Below are positions 16,856 to 25,977 of a stretch of DNA of 64,000 bases, piece by piece. Position numbers and translations under genes: made by a program. The DNA lies in the NCBI RefSeq assembly GCF_014145505.1, contig NZ_JACIUZ010000041.1, positions 62,001 to 126,000 on the forward strand, given 5' to 3'. Every line of letters starts with the position of its first letter. Position 1 is the first letter of the stretch. The notes beneath the pieces are model-generated. The model was not told where the DNA came from and did no database searches. It saw only the letters and a program-made list of their open reading frames with translations. The DNA comes from Limosilactobacillus fastidiosus. Its GTDB lineage: Bacteria > Bacillota > Bacilli > Lactobacillales > Lactobacillaceae.

Positions 16856-17724
16856 GATTCTTCTCCATAGGTCGTGATAATTACCTCACCGACTTTACCA
16901 CGCTTATTTCCCTTTGAATTAACACTACGGCGCGCCTGAACGTGGTGAATGTGGAATTGCCGTTCAGAGTAAAGTTGTTCAATCAATGGTACATCGGAAT
17001 TGGAAAGCATCACTTTAACTCCACGATTAGCTAACTTCAAGGCCAGATCTCGCAACTCCTCCTGTTGTGCTAAACCAAAGCCATTCTTCGTATAGCTAGT
17101 AAATGCCGCAGTTTGGTTCACAGGAATATAAGGCGGATCAAAATAAACAAAGTCGTTTTCCTTCGCCCCTGCTACAGCAGCCTGATAATCTCCTTGAAGG
17201 ATCTTGACATCGTTACTAGCTAAATAGTGATGATCACTTCGAATTGCATCAACTGGCACATTAACAGTTTTATGGGCACCATAGGGAACATTATTCTGTC
17301 CCTTAGAGTTAACCCGCCACAAGCCATTAAATCCTGCTTTATTCAGGTAGATAAACCGTGCCGCTCGTTCAACTAAAGACATTCGAGCTAATCGTCCATC
17401 ACGATCTGCTAAGCGAACATCCAAATAATATTCCTTACTATCATTGCTAGCATGGTTCTCAATTAAGTTAATCAGTTCCTCCGGTTGCTCCTTAACTACT
17501 TGCCAAGCATTTACTAATTCTTCATTAAAATCGTTAATCACGGCCCTCTTTGGTAAAAAATTCAGCAAATTAGCACCTCCACCAATAAAGGGTTCAAAAT
17601 AACGGTGAAAGTCTTGTGGATAGTATTTTTCTAATTCTGTTAATAATTGTCGTTTCCCACCGACCCACTTTATAAAAGGTGTCGGCCCTTGTTTTTGCAT
17701 TTTCATTTTTTTCATTCCTATCAT
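16852..17724 (-). CDS. D12-class N6-adenine DNA methyltransferase (Dam family)
   Basis: 290 residues with alpha-type motif order: TPFIKWVGGKRQLL (motif X), EPFIGGGANLL (SAM loop) and VYFDPPYIP (catalytic DPPY). It transfers methyl from SAM to adenine N6, and it probably protects host DNA from the nuclease encoded by the overlapping next gene. Three ATG codons are possible starts within the first eight codons. The outermost has AGGA only 4 nt upstream, and the third has AGGA 9 nt upstream, so the true start may be slightly downstream. Confidence 0.9.
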   Translation of the reverse strand: MIGMKKMKMQKQGPTPFIKWVGGKRQLLTELEKYYPQDFHRYFEPFIGGGANLLNFLPKRAVINDFNEELVNAWQVVKEQPEELINLIENHASNDSKEYYLDVRLADRDGRLARMSLVERAARFIYLNKAGFNGLWRVNSKGQNNVPYGAHKTVNVPVDAIRSDHHYLASNDVKILQGDYQAAVAGAKENDFVYFDPPYIPVNQTAAFTSYTKNGFGLAQQEELRDLALKLANRGVKVMLSNSDVPLIEQLYSERQFHIHHVQARRSVNSKGNKRGKVGEVIITTYGEES

Positions 17725-17734
17725 GTCATCCTAC

Positions 17735-18088
17735 TTATTTATCCCACCATTTTGGTAGGTTAACTTTAATCTTCTGCTGTGATCCATTAGCTAGTAGTAG
17801 AAAAGCCTCACCAGTAGAAAGCTTGCTAACTTCGCCTAAATCGACTTCATCCGTAACAGCTAAACCGGATAGTTCTTCCAGACTTGTAATGTGATGTAAT
17901 AAGAGATTAGTAAACTGGGTTCCCAACAAGGACATGCAAGCCAGAACGTATGAAGAGTTTGCCGCAGCACTAACACTTGGTAAGCCTAATAGGAAAAGCC
18001 CTGCGATCACGGCTGCTCCACCACCAAACATTACCACAATCGTTCCAATAACAATTCCGCCAATAAATAAAGCAATAAGTGTTTCCAT
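17735..18088 (-). CDS. Small membrane protein of unknown function
   Basis: 117 residues. A strongly hydrophobic N-terminal half with a Gly-rich first helix (IALFIGGIVIGTIVVMFGGG) and one more hydrophobic stretch is followed by a soluble C-terminal part (LEELSGLAVTDEVDLGEVS, ending PKWWDK). I recognise no family. It sits 10 nt upstream of the adenine methylase and 41 nt downstream of the next unknown gene, so all four (18130-19155 to 16217) may form one transcript. Confidence 0.6.
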   Translation of the reverse strand: METLIALFIGGIVIGTIVVMFGGGAAVIAGLFLLGLPSVSAAANSSYVLACMSLLGTQFTNLLLHHITSLEELSGLAVTDEVDLGEVSKLSTGEAFLLLANGSQQKIKVNLPKWWDK

Positions 18089-18129
18089 GCTGACTCTTCT
18101 CCCTAAATTATATGTTTATTTTACACGCC

Positions 18130-19146
18130 CTAACTAACATCGGAAAGTTCTTCAATAATCTTTTGTGCTTCACGGACACCGAATGACCGGGATCCCTTAA
18201 CGCTAATATGATGAGCTGCTAAAGATTGACAAATTTGTGCTTGTTGCAAGCTGAATTTTTCTTCATCCCCTAATATTAAAGCGTAGAAGGCTAACTCACG
18301 TAACTTAATTACGAGTTGAGCACGGGCCTTATTTAAGGTTAGGTCAGTGATCTCTTTCCACTGGTGAACTAAAAAGCGACTCTTCCGCCGCTGGAGAGCA
18401 TAGTTAATCCCGTTACTTTTAATCCGGTGAAGATCTTGACCTGTCACACCAGCTTCACTTAATTGAAATTGAATTAACGTCAACTGTTGCTCAAGTTGTC
18501 GCCAATCTGTTGCGATTGTTTCTTTTAACTGCAAAATTTGCTTTTTGGTTAATCGGGGACGAGTCCCACTTTTTAATTCACGGACTAGTTGTCGTAAAGC
18601 TAATTCATCGGTTTGATAAAGCGGCAAATTAACATTTGCAAATAACTGACAGCGCTGATATAAGATCGTACTTTCACGATTAATAAAGCCACCATGTTTA
18701 ACTGCATAATCAAAGGCAGCATGGGGAAATGAGTGTCCAGCAGCATAGCGCTGTAAAATGCTATCCATGTATAAGTGAATTTCGTTAACTCCAGCTTGAA
18801 TCTCCTTAGCGACCTTTTCCGGAATACTGGCGTGCTGTTGGAAATGGGTAATACCTAATCTTAATTGCCTACCAGATGAACGAGAACGAAGAATAAACTG
18901 GTTCTTTAGCCGTCGCCCACAATCACAATATAGATTTTCTCCGTGATGACTATGTGCTTGATGGTAATATGGATCAATCATCATCCCTATAAATTGCCAG
19001 TCCGTATTTTTCAAGTAGTGGCGAGTATGAAATTTAGAAAGGATTGTAAACCGGGTGAATTCACTAAGTGCTTCGACTTGTCGTGGAGTTAGTTTTTGAA
19101 TTATCTCACGACGATGCTTAACCGTTAGCGTAACAAGTTTTTCCAT
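18130..19146 (-). CDS. Unknown protein with a CxCG...H putative zinc site
   Basis: 338 residues. The second ATG is chosen because AGGGAG abuts the first ATG and lies 9 nt before the second. An N-terminal helical part precedes a compact motif near residue 90: LYCDCGRRLKNQF, followed about 20 residues later by LGITHFQQH. This suggests a zinc ribbon or knuckle (Cys-x-Cys with His). The remainder is helical and Leu/Gln-rich, with several basic stretches, so nucleic-acid binding is plausible. I do not recognise the family. It heads the gene group that leads into the restriction-modification-like pair. Confidence 0.6.
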   Translation of the reverse strand: MEKLVTLTVKHRREIIQKLTPRQVEALSEFTRFTILSKFHTRHYLKNTDWQFIGMMIDPYYHQAHSHHGENLYCDCGRRLKNQFILRSRSSGRQLRLGITHFQQHASIPEKVAKEIQAGVNEIHLYMDSILQRYAAGHSFPHAAFDYAVKHGGFINRESTILYQRCQLFANVNLPLYQTDELALRQLVRELKSGTRPRLTKKQILQLKETIATDWRQLEQQLTLIQFQLSEAGVTGQDLHRIKSNGINYALQRRKSRFLVHQWKEITDLTLNKARAQLVIKLRELAFYALILGDEEKFSLQQAQICQSLAAHHISVKGSRSFGVREAQKIIEELSDVS

Positions 19147-19417
19147 TTCATTCATCTCCCTTTTACTCTCATATTAGATTACCCCAAACATCCGTTCAGA
19201 AACAAGGTTATTTTTTAAATACTAAAAGGGAGTATGAAGACAGAATCATAATACCTTCGTCATCATCCTCCCGCAAGCACAAATAGGCCTTCAATTTTTG
19301 TCTTTGTCGAACACCAACGTTACTCGCATTTTATCTAGGAAATAGTATTTAGGTTACAGTCCCTTGCTCCTATCGTTGATTCATCTTATATTCTCAAGAA
19401 AAGTCTTAGAAATAATA

Positions 19418-19457
19418 AACTCCCTCCCAGATAAACTAAGTATCTGGAAGGGAGTTA
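19418..19457 (-). terminator. Terminator downstream of efp
   Basis: Arms AACTCCCTTCCAGATA and TATCTGGGAGGGAGTT (minus strand, one mismatch) are followed by a T-rich stretch. The rest of 19147-19526 holds no gene I can support, apart from a possible repeat at 19459-19525. Confidence 0.75.
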
Positions 19458-19526
19458 TTGTTATCGGCAACATAGCCGAAATGTGTTCAGTCTAACTTTC
19501 CGGTGGCTAACGGCTTCACACTCTAA

Positions 19527-20084
19527 TTATGCCCGTGACTTGTAAGAGCCATCGGTAGTATTAATGATTAACTTATCACCATTCTTGATAAATGCAGGAA
19601 CGTTAACAACTAAACCAGTAGTCATAGTAGCTGGCTTACCACCACCATCAATCGTAGCACCCTTGATCATTGGTTGGGTATCAGCAACTTCAAGTTCAAC
19701 AGTGGTTGGCAATTCGATACCAACAATTTCACCATCAACGAAGTTAACAGTAACCTTCATGTTTTCAACCAAGTACTTCTTGTCGTCACCTAGTTGATCA
19801 GCAGAGACTTCGTATTGGTCATAGTTTTCCATATCCATGAATACGGAAGAGTCACCTTGGTCGTAAAGGTATTGAGCTTGACGCTTGTCAACGTTAACTT
19901 GTTCAACCTTTTCGGATGGACGCATAGTAGTGTGCACAATGGAACCAGTCCGTACGTCTTGGATGTCCATTTGCATTAAAGTGTTACCCTTACCTGGCTT
20001 GTGGTGGTTGATTTGGAGAACCCGGAGCAACTTGCCACCGCGTTCAAAAACCATCCCTTTTTTCAGATCGATTGTTTGAATCAT
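19527..20084 (-). CDS. efp: Translation elongation factor P
   Basis: 185 residues from the ATG at 20084, which has AAGGAG 9 nt upstream; an 18-nt longer frame lacks a site. EF-P enters the ribosomal E site and relieves stalling at polyproline. The N-terminal KOW-like domain has HHKPGKGN, whose Lys is the usual modification position, and the two OB domains follow. In its 5' leader (20085-20200) there are three consecutive palindromes. Confidence 0.96.
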   Translation of the reverse strand: MIQTIDLKKGMVFERGGKLLRVLQINHHKPGKGNTLMQMDIQDVRTGSIVHTTMRPSEKVEQVNVDKRQAQYLYDQGDSSVFMDMENYDQYEVSADQLGDDKKYLVENMKVTVNFVDGEIVGIELPTTVELEVADTQPMIKGATIDGGGKPATMTTGLVVNVPAFIKNGDKLIINTTDGSYKSRA

Positions 20085-20119
20085 AACTAAAAACTCCTTC
20101 ATGATATTTTTGAACTACG

Positions 20120-20157
20120 CTCTCACAGTGAGAGTATGATCCAGGATCATATTGATC
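20120..20157 (-). promoter_or_regulatory. Cluster of overlapping palindromes in the efp leader
   Basis: CTCTCACAGTGAGAG (20120-20134) abuts TATGATCCAGGATCATA (20135-20151). The latter overlaps GATCA-TAT-TGATC (20145-20157). The last two share bases and so form mutually exclusive hairpins. They lie between a likely extended -10 (TGaTACAAT on the minus strand, about 20206-20213) and the efp start, so a role as operator or RNA switch is possible. Confidence 0.45.
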
Positions 20158-20249
20158 CCGTTTTCACGGCTTCGTTCGTAATTTTGCTCATAAAGCATTC
20201 ATTTCCTATTGTATCACACCTACCACACCAAGTTAGCCAAAATTAAAAA

Positions 20250-22178
20250 TTAGTCGCCAGCGTCTTCTATTTTCGTCCAATTTAATAGCAATGAAGAGGT
20301 TACAACGGAAACAGAACTAAATGCCATTGCAAATGCCGAAAATTCTGGACTTAACGTTAAGCCAAAACCAACAAAGACACCAGCGGCAATTGGGATCCCG
20401 ATAACGTTATAGATTAATGCCCAGAAAAGATTGAGTTTAATCCGATTAAAGGTCTTCTGACTGATTGATAATGCCCGAACAACCCCGCGTAAATCATTAT
20501 GAACCAACACAATACTTCCTGACTCAATCGCAATATCAGTTCCTGAACCCATTGCAATCCCAACATCCGCGGTTGTTAAAGCGGGCGCATCATTGATCCC
20601 ATCACCGACAAAGGCTACTTTTTGACCATCCTTTTGCAATGATTCAATGACCGCTGACTTTTGGTTTGGCATTACCCCAGCGATCACATCATCAATACCG
20701 ACTTGCTTAGCGATCACCTTTGCAACTTGCTCATTATCACCAGTAATCATTACCGTTCGCAATCCTCGAGCCTTTAATTGGGCAATTGCGGTTGCTGAGC
20801 TCTTCTTTGGTGTATCCTGAATTGCAATCAAACCAATAAGCTTATTTCCAAGGCCAACATAGACTACTGTCTTAGCTTCATTCTGGAGTTTACTTGCTTG
20901 CTCCTTAAATTCTTGCGGTACTTGGGTATCTTCCGCTAACTTCAAGCTGCCGACAAACGTCTTTTGACCATCGACCTTTCCAGTTACTCCCTGGCCTTCT
21001 ACTGCCTTAAAGTCAGTAACCGGAAGGAGCTTGACCTGCTCCCCTTCACTCTTCTCAACAACTGCCTTAGCAAGCGGGTGTTCAGATGACGATTCCAAAC
21101 TTCCCGCAACTTGTAGCGTCTGTGTTTGATCACCAACAACATCAGTAACAACTGGCTTGCCGACAGTAATTGTCCCAGTCTTATCAAAAGCAATTGTCTT
21201 AACTGCATTGATCTCCTCAAGCGCTTGACCGTCCTTAATCAAAACACCCATCTTGGCTGCACGACTTGTTCCAACCATCAAAGCAGTTGGAGTTGCTAAA
21301 CCAAGTGCACATGGACAGGCAATCACGATCACTGCCACCGCGAACAGCATCGCATTAACTGCAGTAGCACCAAGAAAGACGAACCAAACAACAAAAGTGA
21401 CAATTGCAATAATCAAAACAGCTGGAACAAAAATACCTGAAATTCGGTCGGTCAGGTTTTGAATTGGTGCATGGCTAGTTTGGGCCTTCTTAACCATTTC
21501 AACAATTTGGGCAAGGACAGTTTCATTTCCAACCTTGGTAGCTTTAAACTCAATTGCCCCATCACCATTAATTGTCGAACCAATAACGGTGTCGCCAACT
21601 TTCTTCCTTACTGGCATACTTTCACCAGTCACCATTGACTCATTAACCGTTGTTGATCCCTTAGTAACAACACCATCAACCGGAATCTTTTGCCCCGGCT
21701 TAACCCGGATGATGTCACCTTTCTTCACCTGGCTTAGTGGGACCTGGACAAATTTACCATCCCGGAGAACGTCCGCTTCTTTTACTTGTAAGTCTAATAG
21801 CTTTTTCAAGGCATTCGAAGCGTTATTATGCATCCGTTCTTCCATTGTGTCACCGAGCAATACAAAGACCGCAATAAAATCAGCACTCTCAAAGTAGACT
21901 TCGCGTCCAGTTGCCATTGCAAAGATACTGTAAAAGTAGGCAATTCCCGTTCCAATCGCAACCAAAGTATTCATATTGGCATGATGATTCTTAAATGCCA
22001 CCCAGCCACTTGTCCAATAAGGCAATGCCGCAATTAGCATTACTAGAGTAGTGGTAACAAACGCAATCCAATTGTACCCCGGCATCATCCAATGAAATGG
22101 CATTGCCAGCATTTGGATAATCATCGGGATGGTTAAGATAAATGAAATCCAAAAGCGTTGGATACTAGATAGTTTCAT
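20250..22178 (-). CDS. Copper-translocating P1B-type ATPase
   Basis: 642 residues without an N-terminal HMA domain. It has the CPC ion site in a transmembrane helix (IACPCALGLATPTAL), the TGES actuator loop, phosphorylation motif FDKTGTIT, and hinge GDGINDAPALT. It exports copper to prevent toxicity; the short N-terminus resembles CopB-type pumps, but CPC favours Cu(I). The start codon overlaps the stop of the cupredoxin gene by one base (TAATG), so translation is coupled. Confidence 0.92.
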   Translation of the reverse strand: MKLSSIQRFWISFILTIPMIIQMLAMPFHWMMPGYNWIAFVTTTLVMLIAALPYWTSGWVAFKNHHANMNTLVAIGTGIAYFYSIFAMATGREVYFESADFIAVFVLLGDTMEERMHNNASNALKKLLDLQVKEADVLRDGKFVQVPLSQVKKGDIIRVKPGQKIPVDGVVTKGSTTVNESMVTGESMPVRKKVGDTVIGSTINGDGAIEFKATKVGNETVLAQIVEMVKKAQTSHAPIQNLTDRISGIFVPAVLIIAIVTFVVWFVFLGATAVNAMLFAVAVIVIACPCALGLATPTALMVGTSRAAKMGVLIKDGQALEEINAVKTIAFDKTGTITVGKPVVTDVVGDQTQTLQVAGSLESSSEHPLAKAVVEKSEGEQVKLLPVTDFKAVEGQGVTGKVDGQKTFVGSLKLAEDTQVPQEFKEQASKLQNEAKTVVYVGLGNKLIGLIAIQDTPKKSSATAIAQLKARGLRTVMITGDNEQVAKVIAKQVGIDDVIAGVMPNQKSAVIESLQKDGQKVAFVGDGINDAPALTTADVGIAMGSGTDIAIESGSIVLVHNDLRGVVRALSISQKTFNRIKLNLFWALIYNVIGIPIAAGVFVGFGLTLSPEFSAFAMAFSSVSVVTSSLLLNWTKIEDAGD

Positions 22179-22549
22179 TACTTAACAACCACCTTTCCGT
22201 GGAACATGTCCATCCCACAAGCAAAGTCGTATTCACCCGCCTTATCAGTTGGGATATTGATTGACGTTACCGGCTGCTTAGTCAAATCTTTATCAATTCC
22301 TAGCTTATCAAAGACAACATGAGATAAGCAGGCTGTCCCATCCTTCATCACAAAGTTAACGGTTGCCGGTATTCCCTTTTTTAGAACAACCTTCTCTGGT
22401 GAATAGCCACCATGGACAACCACCGTTGCGGTTTGATGTTGATCATTAACCGTTGCAGTTTCACTGCTCTCGGTATGTTTACCAAAGAACCACCAAATAA
22501 TACCAAGAATTAAAGCAACAGCGATAATTAAAACAATGATTTGTGTCAT
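22178..22549 (-). CDS. Membrane-anchored cupredoxin-domain protein
   Basis: 123 residues from the ATG at 22549. A single N-terminal transmembrane helix carries an extracellular cupredoxin fold. Likely copper ligands are HGGYSPE, CLSHVVF and CGMDMFHG (Cys, His and Met). Such proteins precede copper ATPases in lactobacilli and probably pass copper to or from the pump. The promoter has two cop boxes, indicating CopY control. Confidence 0.85.
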   Translation of the reverse strand: MTQIIVLIIAVALILGIIWWFFGKHTESSETATVNDQHQTATVVVHGGYSPEKVVLKKGIPATVNFVMKDGTACLSHVVFDKLGIDKDLTKQPVTSINIPTDKAGEYDFACGMDMFHGKVVVK

Positions 22550-22573
22550 AATAAGTCCCCCCACTTTACTGTT

Positions 22574-22583
22574 TACATTTGTA
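22574..22583. promoter_or_regulatory. CopY-type cop box 1
   Basis: TACATTTGTA is an exact match to the known TACAnnTGTA operator of CopY repressors. It lies between the -10 and the cupredoxin start. Confidence 0.8.
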
Positions 22584-22595
22584 ATTTATAATTCT

Positions 22596-22623
22596 ATTAT
22601 AAATGGTTGTTTACATTTGTCAA
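22596..22623 (-). promoter_or_regulatory. Promoter of the copper operon with cop box 2 on its -35
   Basis: On the minus strand TTGACA (22618-22623), a 16-nt spacer and TATAAT (22596-22601) form a consensus promoter. A second cop box, TACATTTGTC (22612-22621, one mismatch), overlaps the -35, so CopY binding would block RNA polymerase. Confidence 0.8.
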
Positions 22624-22632
22624 CACAAAAAA

Positions 22633-23313
22633 CTATTGGTAAAGTAAATGAATACTCTTCCGGTCATTTTTAGTAATCCCCGTTCGGATATTTCGTGGCA
22701 CCATAACACTGTGTTCATACTCTGGCGCATGAGCTAACCCTAAAGCATGTCCCAATTCATGTTGCGCAACTTCACTTCGGAAATTAGGGTTTGTATAGTC
22801 TAATTGGTAAGGATCCAAAATTGAAGTTGCCTTATGAAGTTCATGGGTGTCCGGATTATACTCAGTCTTCGTTTCACCTAACTGTGCAGTTTGGTATCCG
22901 ACTCCATTATTTGTATTATTGGCTGAAAGGTCACCATCTGCTGCAATAATATTTGCCTTATCCTCATCTTTTGTCCACTTAATTTTAATTTCTTTAACCT
23001 TGTTCCAATTCTTGACCGCATTCTGAAATGCGCTCTTCAAACGGGGATCACTCGTCCGCATATAAATCCAAATTGTTTTCTTTTGCCAACGAACTCCTTC
23101 AAGAGGTGTCGGTGTATCACGAGGGATCGCTATTTTTTTATTACTTGGCGTCTCATTAGGATCATCAATACTAAAATCACCCGTACTTTTATCCCCAGCA
23201 TCTTGGTTAAAATAGTTTGTTGGTAATGATGAACCATCATCTGCTATTACCGATTGACTAACTATGCCTACCATAAAGACGGACAGTAGAACTAAAAAGT
23301 AACGACGCATCAA
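22633..23313 (-). CDS. Secreted matrixin-like zinc metalloprotease
   Basis: 226 residues. A Sec signal peptide (MRRYFLVLLSVFMVG, cleavage near VIADD) precedes a domain with HELGHALGLAH, the full HExxHxxGxxH zinc signature of metzincins, and a downstream Met-turn candidate (HSVMVPRNI). Matrixin-like proteases are known from lactic acid bacteria but have no settled role; substrates outside the cell are likely. The gene ends 84 nt upstream of the copper operon start and has its own AGGAGG-type site. No propeptide Cys switch is visible. Confidence 0.85.
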   Translation of the reverse strand: MMRRYFLVLLSVFMVGIVSQSVIADDGSSLPTNYFNQDAGDKSTGDFSIDDPNETPSNKKIAIPRDTPTPLEGVRWQKKTIWIYMRTSDPRLKSAFQNAVKNWNKVKEIKIKWTKDEDKANIIAADGDLSANNTNNGVGYQTAQLGETKTEYNPDTHELHKATSILDPYQLDYTNPNFRSEVAQHELGHALGLAHAPEYEHSVMVPRNIRTGITKNDRKSIHLLYQ

Positions 23314-23345
23314 CCAACCACCCTCCTTCCTCTCTTCGTCTACAA

Positions 23346-23406
23346 ATATAAAAATCGTCCTTCAATTCGTCAAGAATAACGCTTCGACGAAATAAAGGGC
23401 GATTTA
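23346..23406 (-). terminator. Terminator of the alcohol dehydrogenase gene
   Basis: On the minus strand a long interrupted hairpin (AAATCGCCCTT with AAGGACGATTT, inner TTCGTC with GACGAA) is followed by TTTTTATATTT. Confidence 0.7.
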
Positions 23407-23425
23407 GATAATGTTAATTTTCAGC

Positions 23426-24466
23426 TTAGTCTATTACAATATACGATTTAATAACTTGACGATCAGCCATTGCTTGGTAAGCTTCTTGAATTTGATCAAG
23501 GGTAAAAGTCTTAGTAAAGACTTTTCCAGGGTTAATTTCACCATCAAGAACGGCTTTAAGAAGAACCGCCTTGTCATAAGTAGTAACGGAAGCAGGCCCA
23601 CCTGCCACAATGGTGTTCTTGTAGAATGGTGTAGTCATGTCCTGCTTTGGGGTATGAGGCAACCCAACTCGACCTATAATTGCACCTGGACGGCCAACCT
23701 TCATTGCAGTATCAGTTGATTGCTCAGTCCCAACACATTCAAGAACGGCGTCCGCCCCATCACCGTGGGTTAATCCCATAATCTCCTTTATGGCTTCATC
23801 ACCACGTTCAGCAACATTATCGGTGGCACCAAATGTCTTGGCTAACGCTTCACGATCCGCATGACGACTAGTAGAAATAATCTTCTTGGCTCCCCGCATC
23901 TTAGCAGCAATAATCGCACAAAGGCCAACAGCACCATCGCCCATTACGACAACGGTATCACCTGCTTTAACGTTTGCTACTCGAGCAGCATGGTACCCAG
24001 TCGCCATTACATCAGCAAGGGCTAGCAATGACTTCAGCATTCCCTCACTGTAATCACTTGGTTGGCCAGGAACCTTGACTAATGACCATTGAGCATGAGT
24101 AAATCGGTAGTATTCTCCTTGAACCCCATCACTAAAGTTGTCAGTATGATTTTGGCAAGAACCATCAAATCCCGCGCGACATGCGGCACACTGTCCACAC
24201 CCATGGGTAAATGGAGCAATAACGAAGTCACCGGGCTTAACAGTTGTGATGTCATCCCCAACTTCTTCAACAATTGCCAAGGCTTCGTGACCAGAGTTTT
24301 CTTCACCACCCTTAAGTGGGTTAATTCCTCGGAAGTTCCAAAGGTCGGAACCACAAACGCAGGTTCGGATAATCTTCAAAATTACATCATCGTCAGCCTG
24401 AATCTTCGGCTTTTCGACGTCCTTTAGTTCCATCTGCCCTGCTTTAGCAAAAAACGCCTTTTTCAT
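23426..24466 (-). CDS. Zinc-dependent alcohol dehydrogenase family protein
   Basis: 346 residues; the ATG at 24466 has AAGGGAG 8 nt upstream and is preferred to an upstream in-frame codon. Medium-chain dehydrogenase fold. Catalytic zinc ligands lie in CVCGSDLW and SGHEALA, structural zinc in CGQCAACRAGFDGSC, and the Rossmann loop is VVMGDGAVGLCAI. The substrate, alcohol or aldehyde, is not defined by sequence. Monocistronic. Confidence 0.9.
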   Translation of the reverse strand: MKKAFFAKAGQMELKDVEKPKIQADDDVILKIIRTCVCGSDLWNFRGINPLKGGEENSGHEALAIVEEVGDDITTVKPGDFVIAPFTHGCGQCAACRAGFDGSCQNHTDNFSDGVQGEYYRFTHAQWSLVKVPGQPSDYSEGMLKSLLALADVMATGYHAARVANVKAGDTVVVMGDGAVGLCAIIAAKMRGAKKIISTSRHADREALAKTFGATDNVAERGDEAIKEIMGLTHGDGADAVLECVGTEQSTDTAMKVGRPGAIIGRVGLPHTPKQDMTTPFYKNTIVAGGPASVTTYDKAVLLKAVLDGEINPGKVFTKTFTLDQIQEAYQAMADRQVIKSYIVID

Positions 24467-24582
24467 TATGTAGACTCCCTTCGTTTTTAACATTTTTTCT
24501 TTATTGTATGAAAAAAGAGCTACAAATGAAAATGCTTTCTTTTTATTGTTATCTATGCAATTAATGAATAACTCTTGACAAA

Positions 24583-25821
24583 TTATTCAGTGATCGGGTG
24601 TTTACTAGTTAACTCATGGACCTGCTTAGCTACTTCTGCCTTAACCACTTCATCATTGGCATTACTCAATAACCTAATGATTAAATCGGCCACTTGCCGA
24701 ACATCTTCCTCTTTAAATCCCCGGCTAGTAACTGCTGGGGTCCCAATCCGCAATCCACTTGTAACAAACGGACTCCGTTGGTCATTAGGGATTGATTCCT
24801 TATTAGTTGTAATGTGGACATCATCTAATAAGTCTTGGGCATTCTTACCAGTAAGTCCAGTCTTAGTAATATCAATTACTAAGAGGTGGTTTTCCGTTCC
24901 CCCAGAAACAACTCGAATATTCTCTGACTTATTAAATTCATCGGACATAGCAGCAGCATTCTTAACTACCTGGTTAATATAATCGGTAAATTGTGGCTGA
25001 AGATCCTCATAAAACGCTTGAGCTTTTCCGGCAATTACGTGTTCTAGCGGCCCACCTTGGGTACCAGGGAAGAGAGCTGAATTAATCTTTTTACCAATTT
25101 CTAATGACTTAGAAAGGATCATTCCCCCACGCGGGCCACGCAATGTCTTATGAGTGGTAGTTGTGACAACATCCGCAACTGGGACTGGATTCGGATGAGC
25201 ACCTGTAGCGACAAGGCCAGCAATATGAGCCATATCAACCATTAGGTATGCCCCCACCTCATCCGCAATCTCACGGAATTTTTGCCAATCAATAATCCGG
25301 CTATAAGCTGAAGCACCAGCGACGATCAAACTCGGGTTAATCTCAAGAGCTAGTTGTTCGATCTGGGCAAAGTCCAATTCTTCCGTTTCTGGACTCAAGC
25401 CATAACTATAGGATTCGTAAACCTTGCCAGAAAAATTAACCTTAGCACCATGAGTTAGGTGCCCACCAGCATCCATCCCCATTCCAAGGATCTTATCCCC
25501 TGGCTTAAGAAGGGCTTGATAAACCGCCATATTAGCTTGGGAACCAGAATGTGGTTGTACGTTTGCATATTCAGCACTAAACAGCTTTTTAGCGTAGTCA
25601 ATTGCCAACTGTTCGACTTGATCGATGTATTGGCACCCACCATAGTAACGCTTACCTGGGTACCCTTCAGCATACTTATTAGTTAAAACAGAGCCTTGAG
25701 CTTCCCGCACTTCCTTGGAAACAATATTTTCAGAAGCAATTAACTCAATTGTCTCTTGTTGACGCTGTTCTTCATTTTTGATCGCAGCCCATAATTCTGG
25801 TGATTTTCCTGCGTACTCCAT
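24583..25821 (-). CDS. glyA: Serine hydroxymethyltransferase
   Basis: 412 residues starting at the ATG 8 nt after AAGGAG. A PLP enzyme interconverting serine and glycine with tetrahydrofolate, the main source of one-carbon units. The PLP lysine is in [14 protein letters not shown], and SASNVSAQ-type N-terminal residues ([26 protein letters not shown]) are typical. Single gene; no riboswitch or T-box is visible in its short leader. Confidence 0.97.
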   Translation of the reverse strand: MEYAGKSPELWAAIKNEEQRQQETIELIASENIVSKEVREAQGSVLTNKYAEGYPGKRYYGGCQYIDQVEQLAIDYAKKLFSAEYANVQPHSGSQANMAVYQALLKPGDKILGMGMDAGGHLTHGAKVNFSGKVYESYSYGLSPETEELDFAQIEQLALEINPSLIVAGASAYSRIIDWQKFREIADEVGAYLMVDMAHIAGLVATGAHPNPVPVADVVTTTTHKTLRGPRGGMILSKSLEIGKKINSALFPGTQGGPLEHVIAGKAQAFYEDLQPQFTDYINQVVKNAAAMSDEFNKSENIRVVSGGTENHLLVIDITKTGLTGKNAQDLLDDVHITTNKESIPNDQRSPFVTSGLRIGTPAVTSRGFKEEDVRQVADLIIRLLSNANDEVVKAEVAKQVHELTSKHPITE

Positions 25822-25923
25822 CCATACCACTCCTTAATAAATCTAGTGCAATATTACTAATTGATTATACCAGAAAGAGTGTCGACTGAGAGCACTCCTC
25901 CATCATCAGCTAGGCTTAAAACA

Positions 25924-25953
25924 ATAAAAAGGCCGAAGTTAACCCCTCGACCT
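25924..25953 (-). terminator. Terminator of the B3/B4 gene
   Basis: Minus strand AGGTCGA pairs with TTCGGCCT (one G-T pair), followed by TTTTTATTG, about 25 nt past the stop at 25978. Confidence 0.7.
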
Positions 25954-25977
25954 AATTGCATACTGTATTATTCATAA

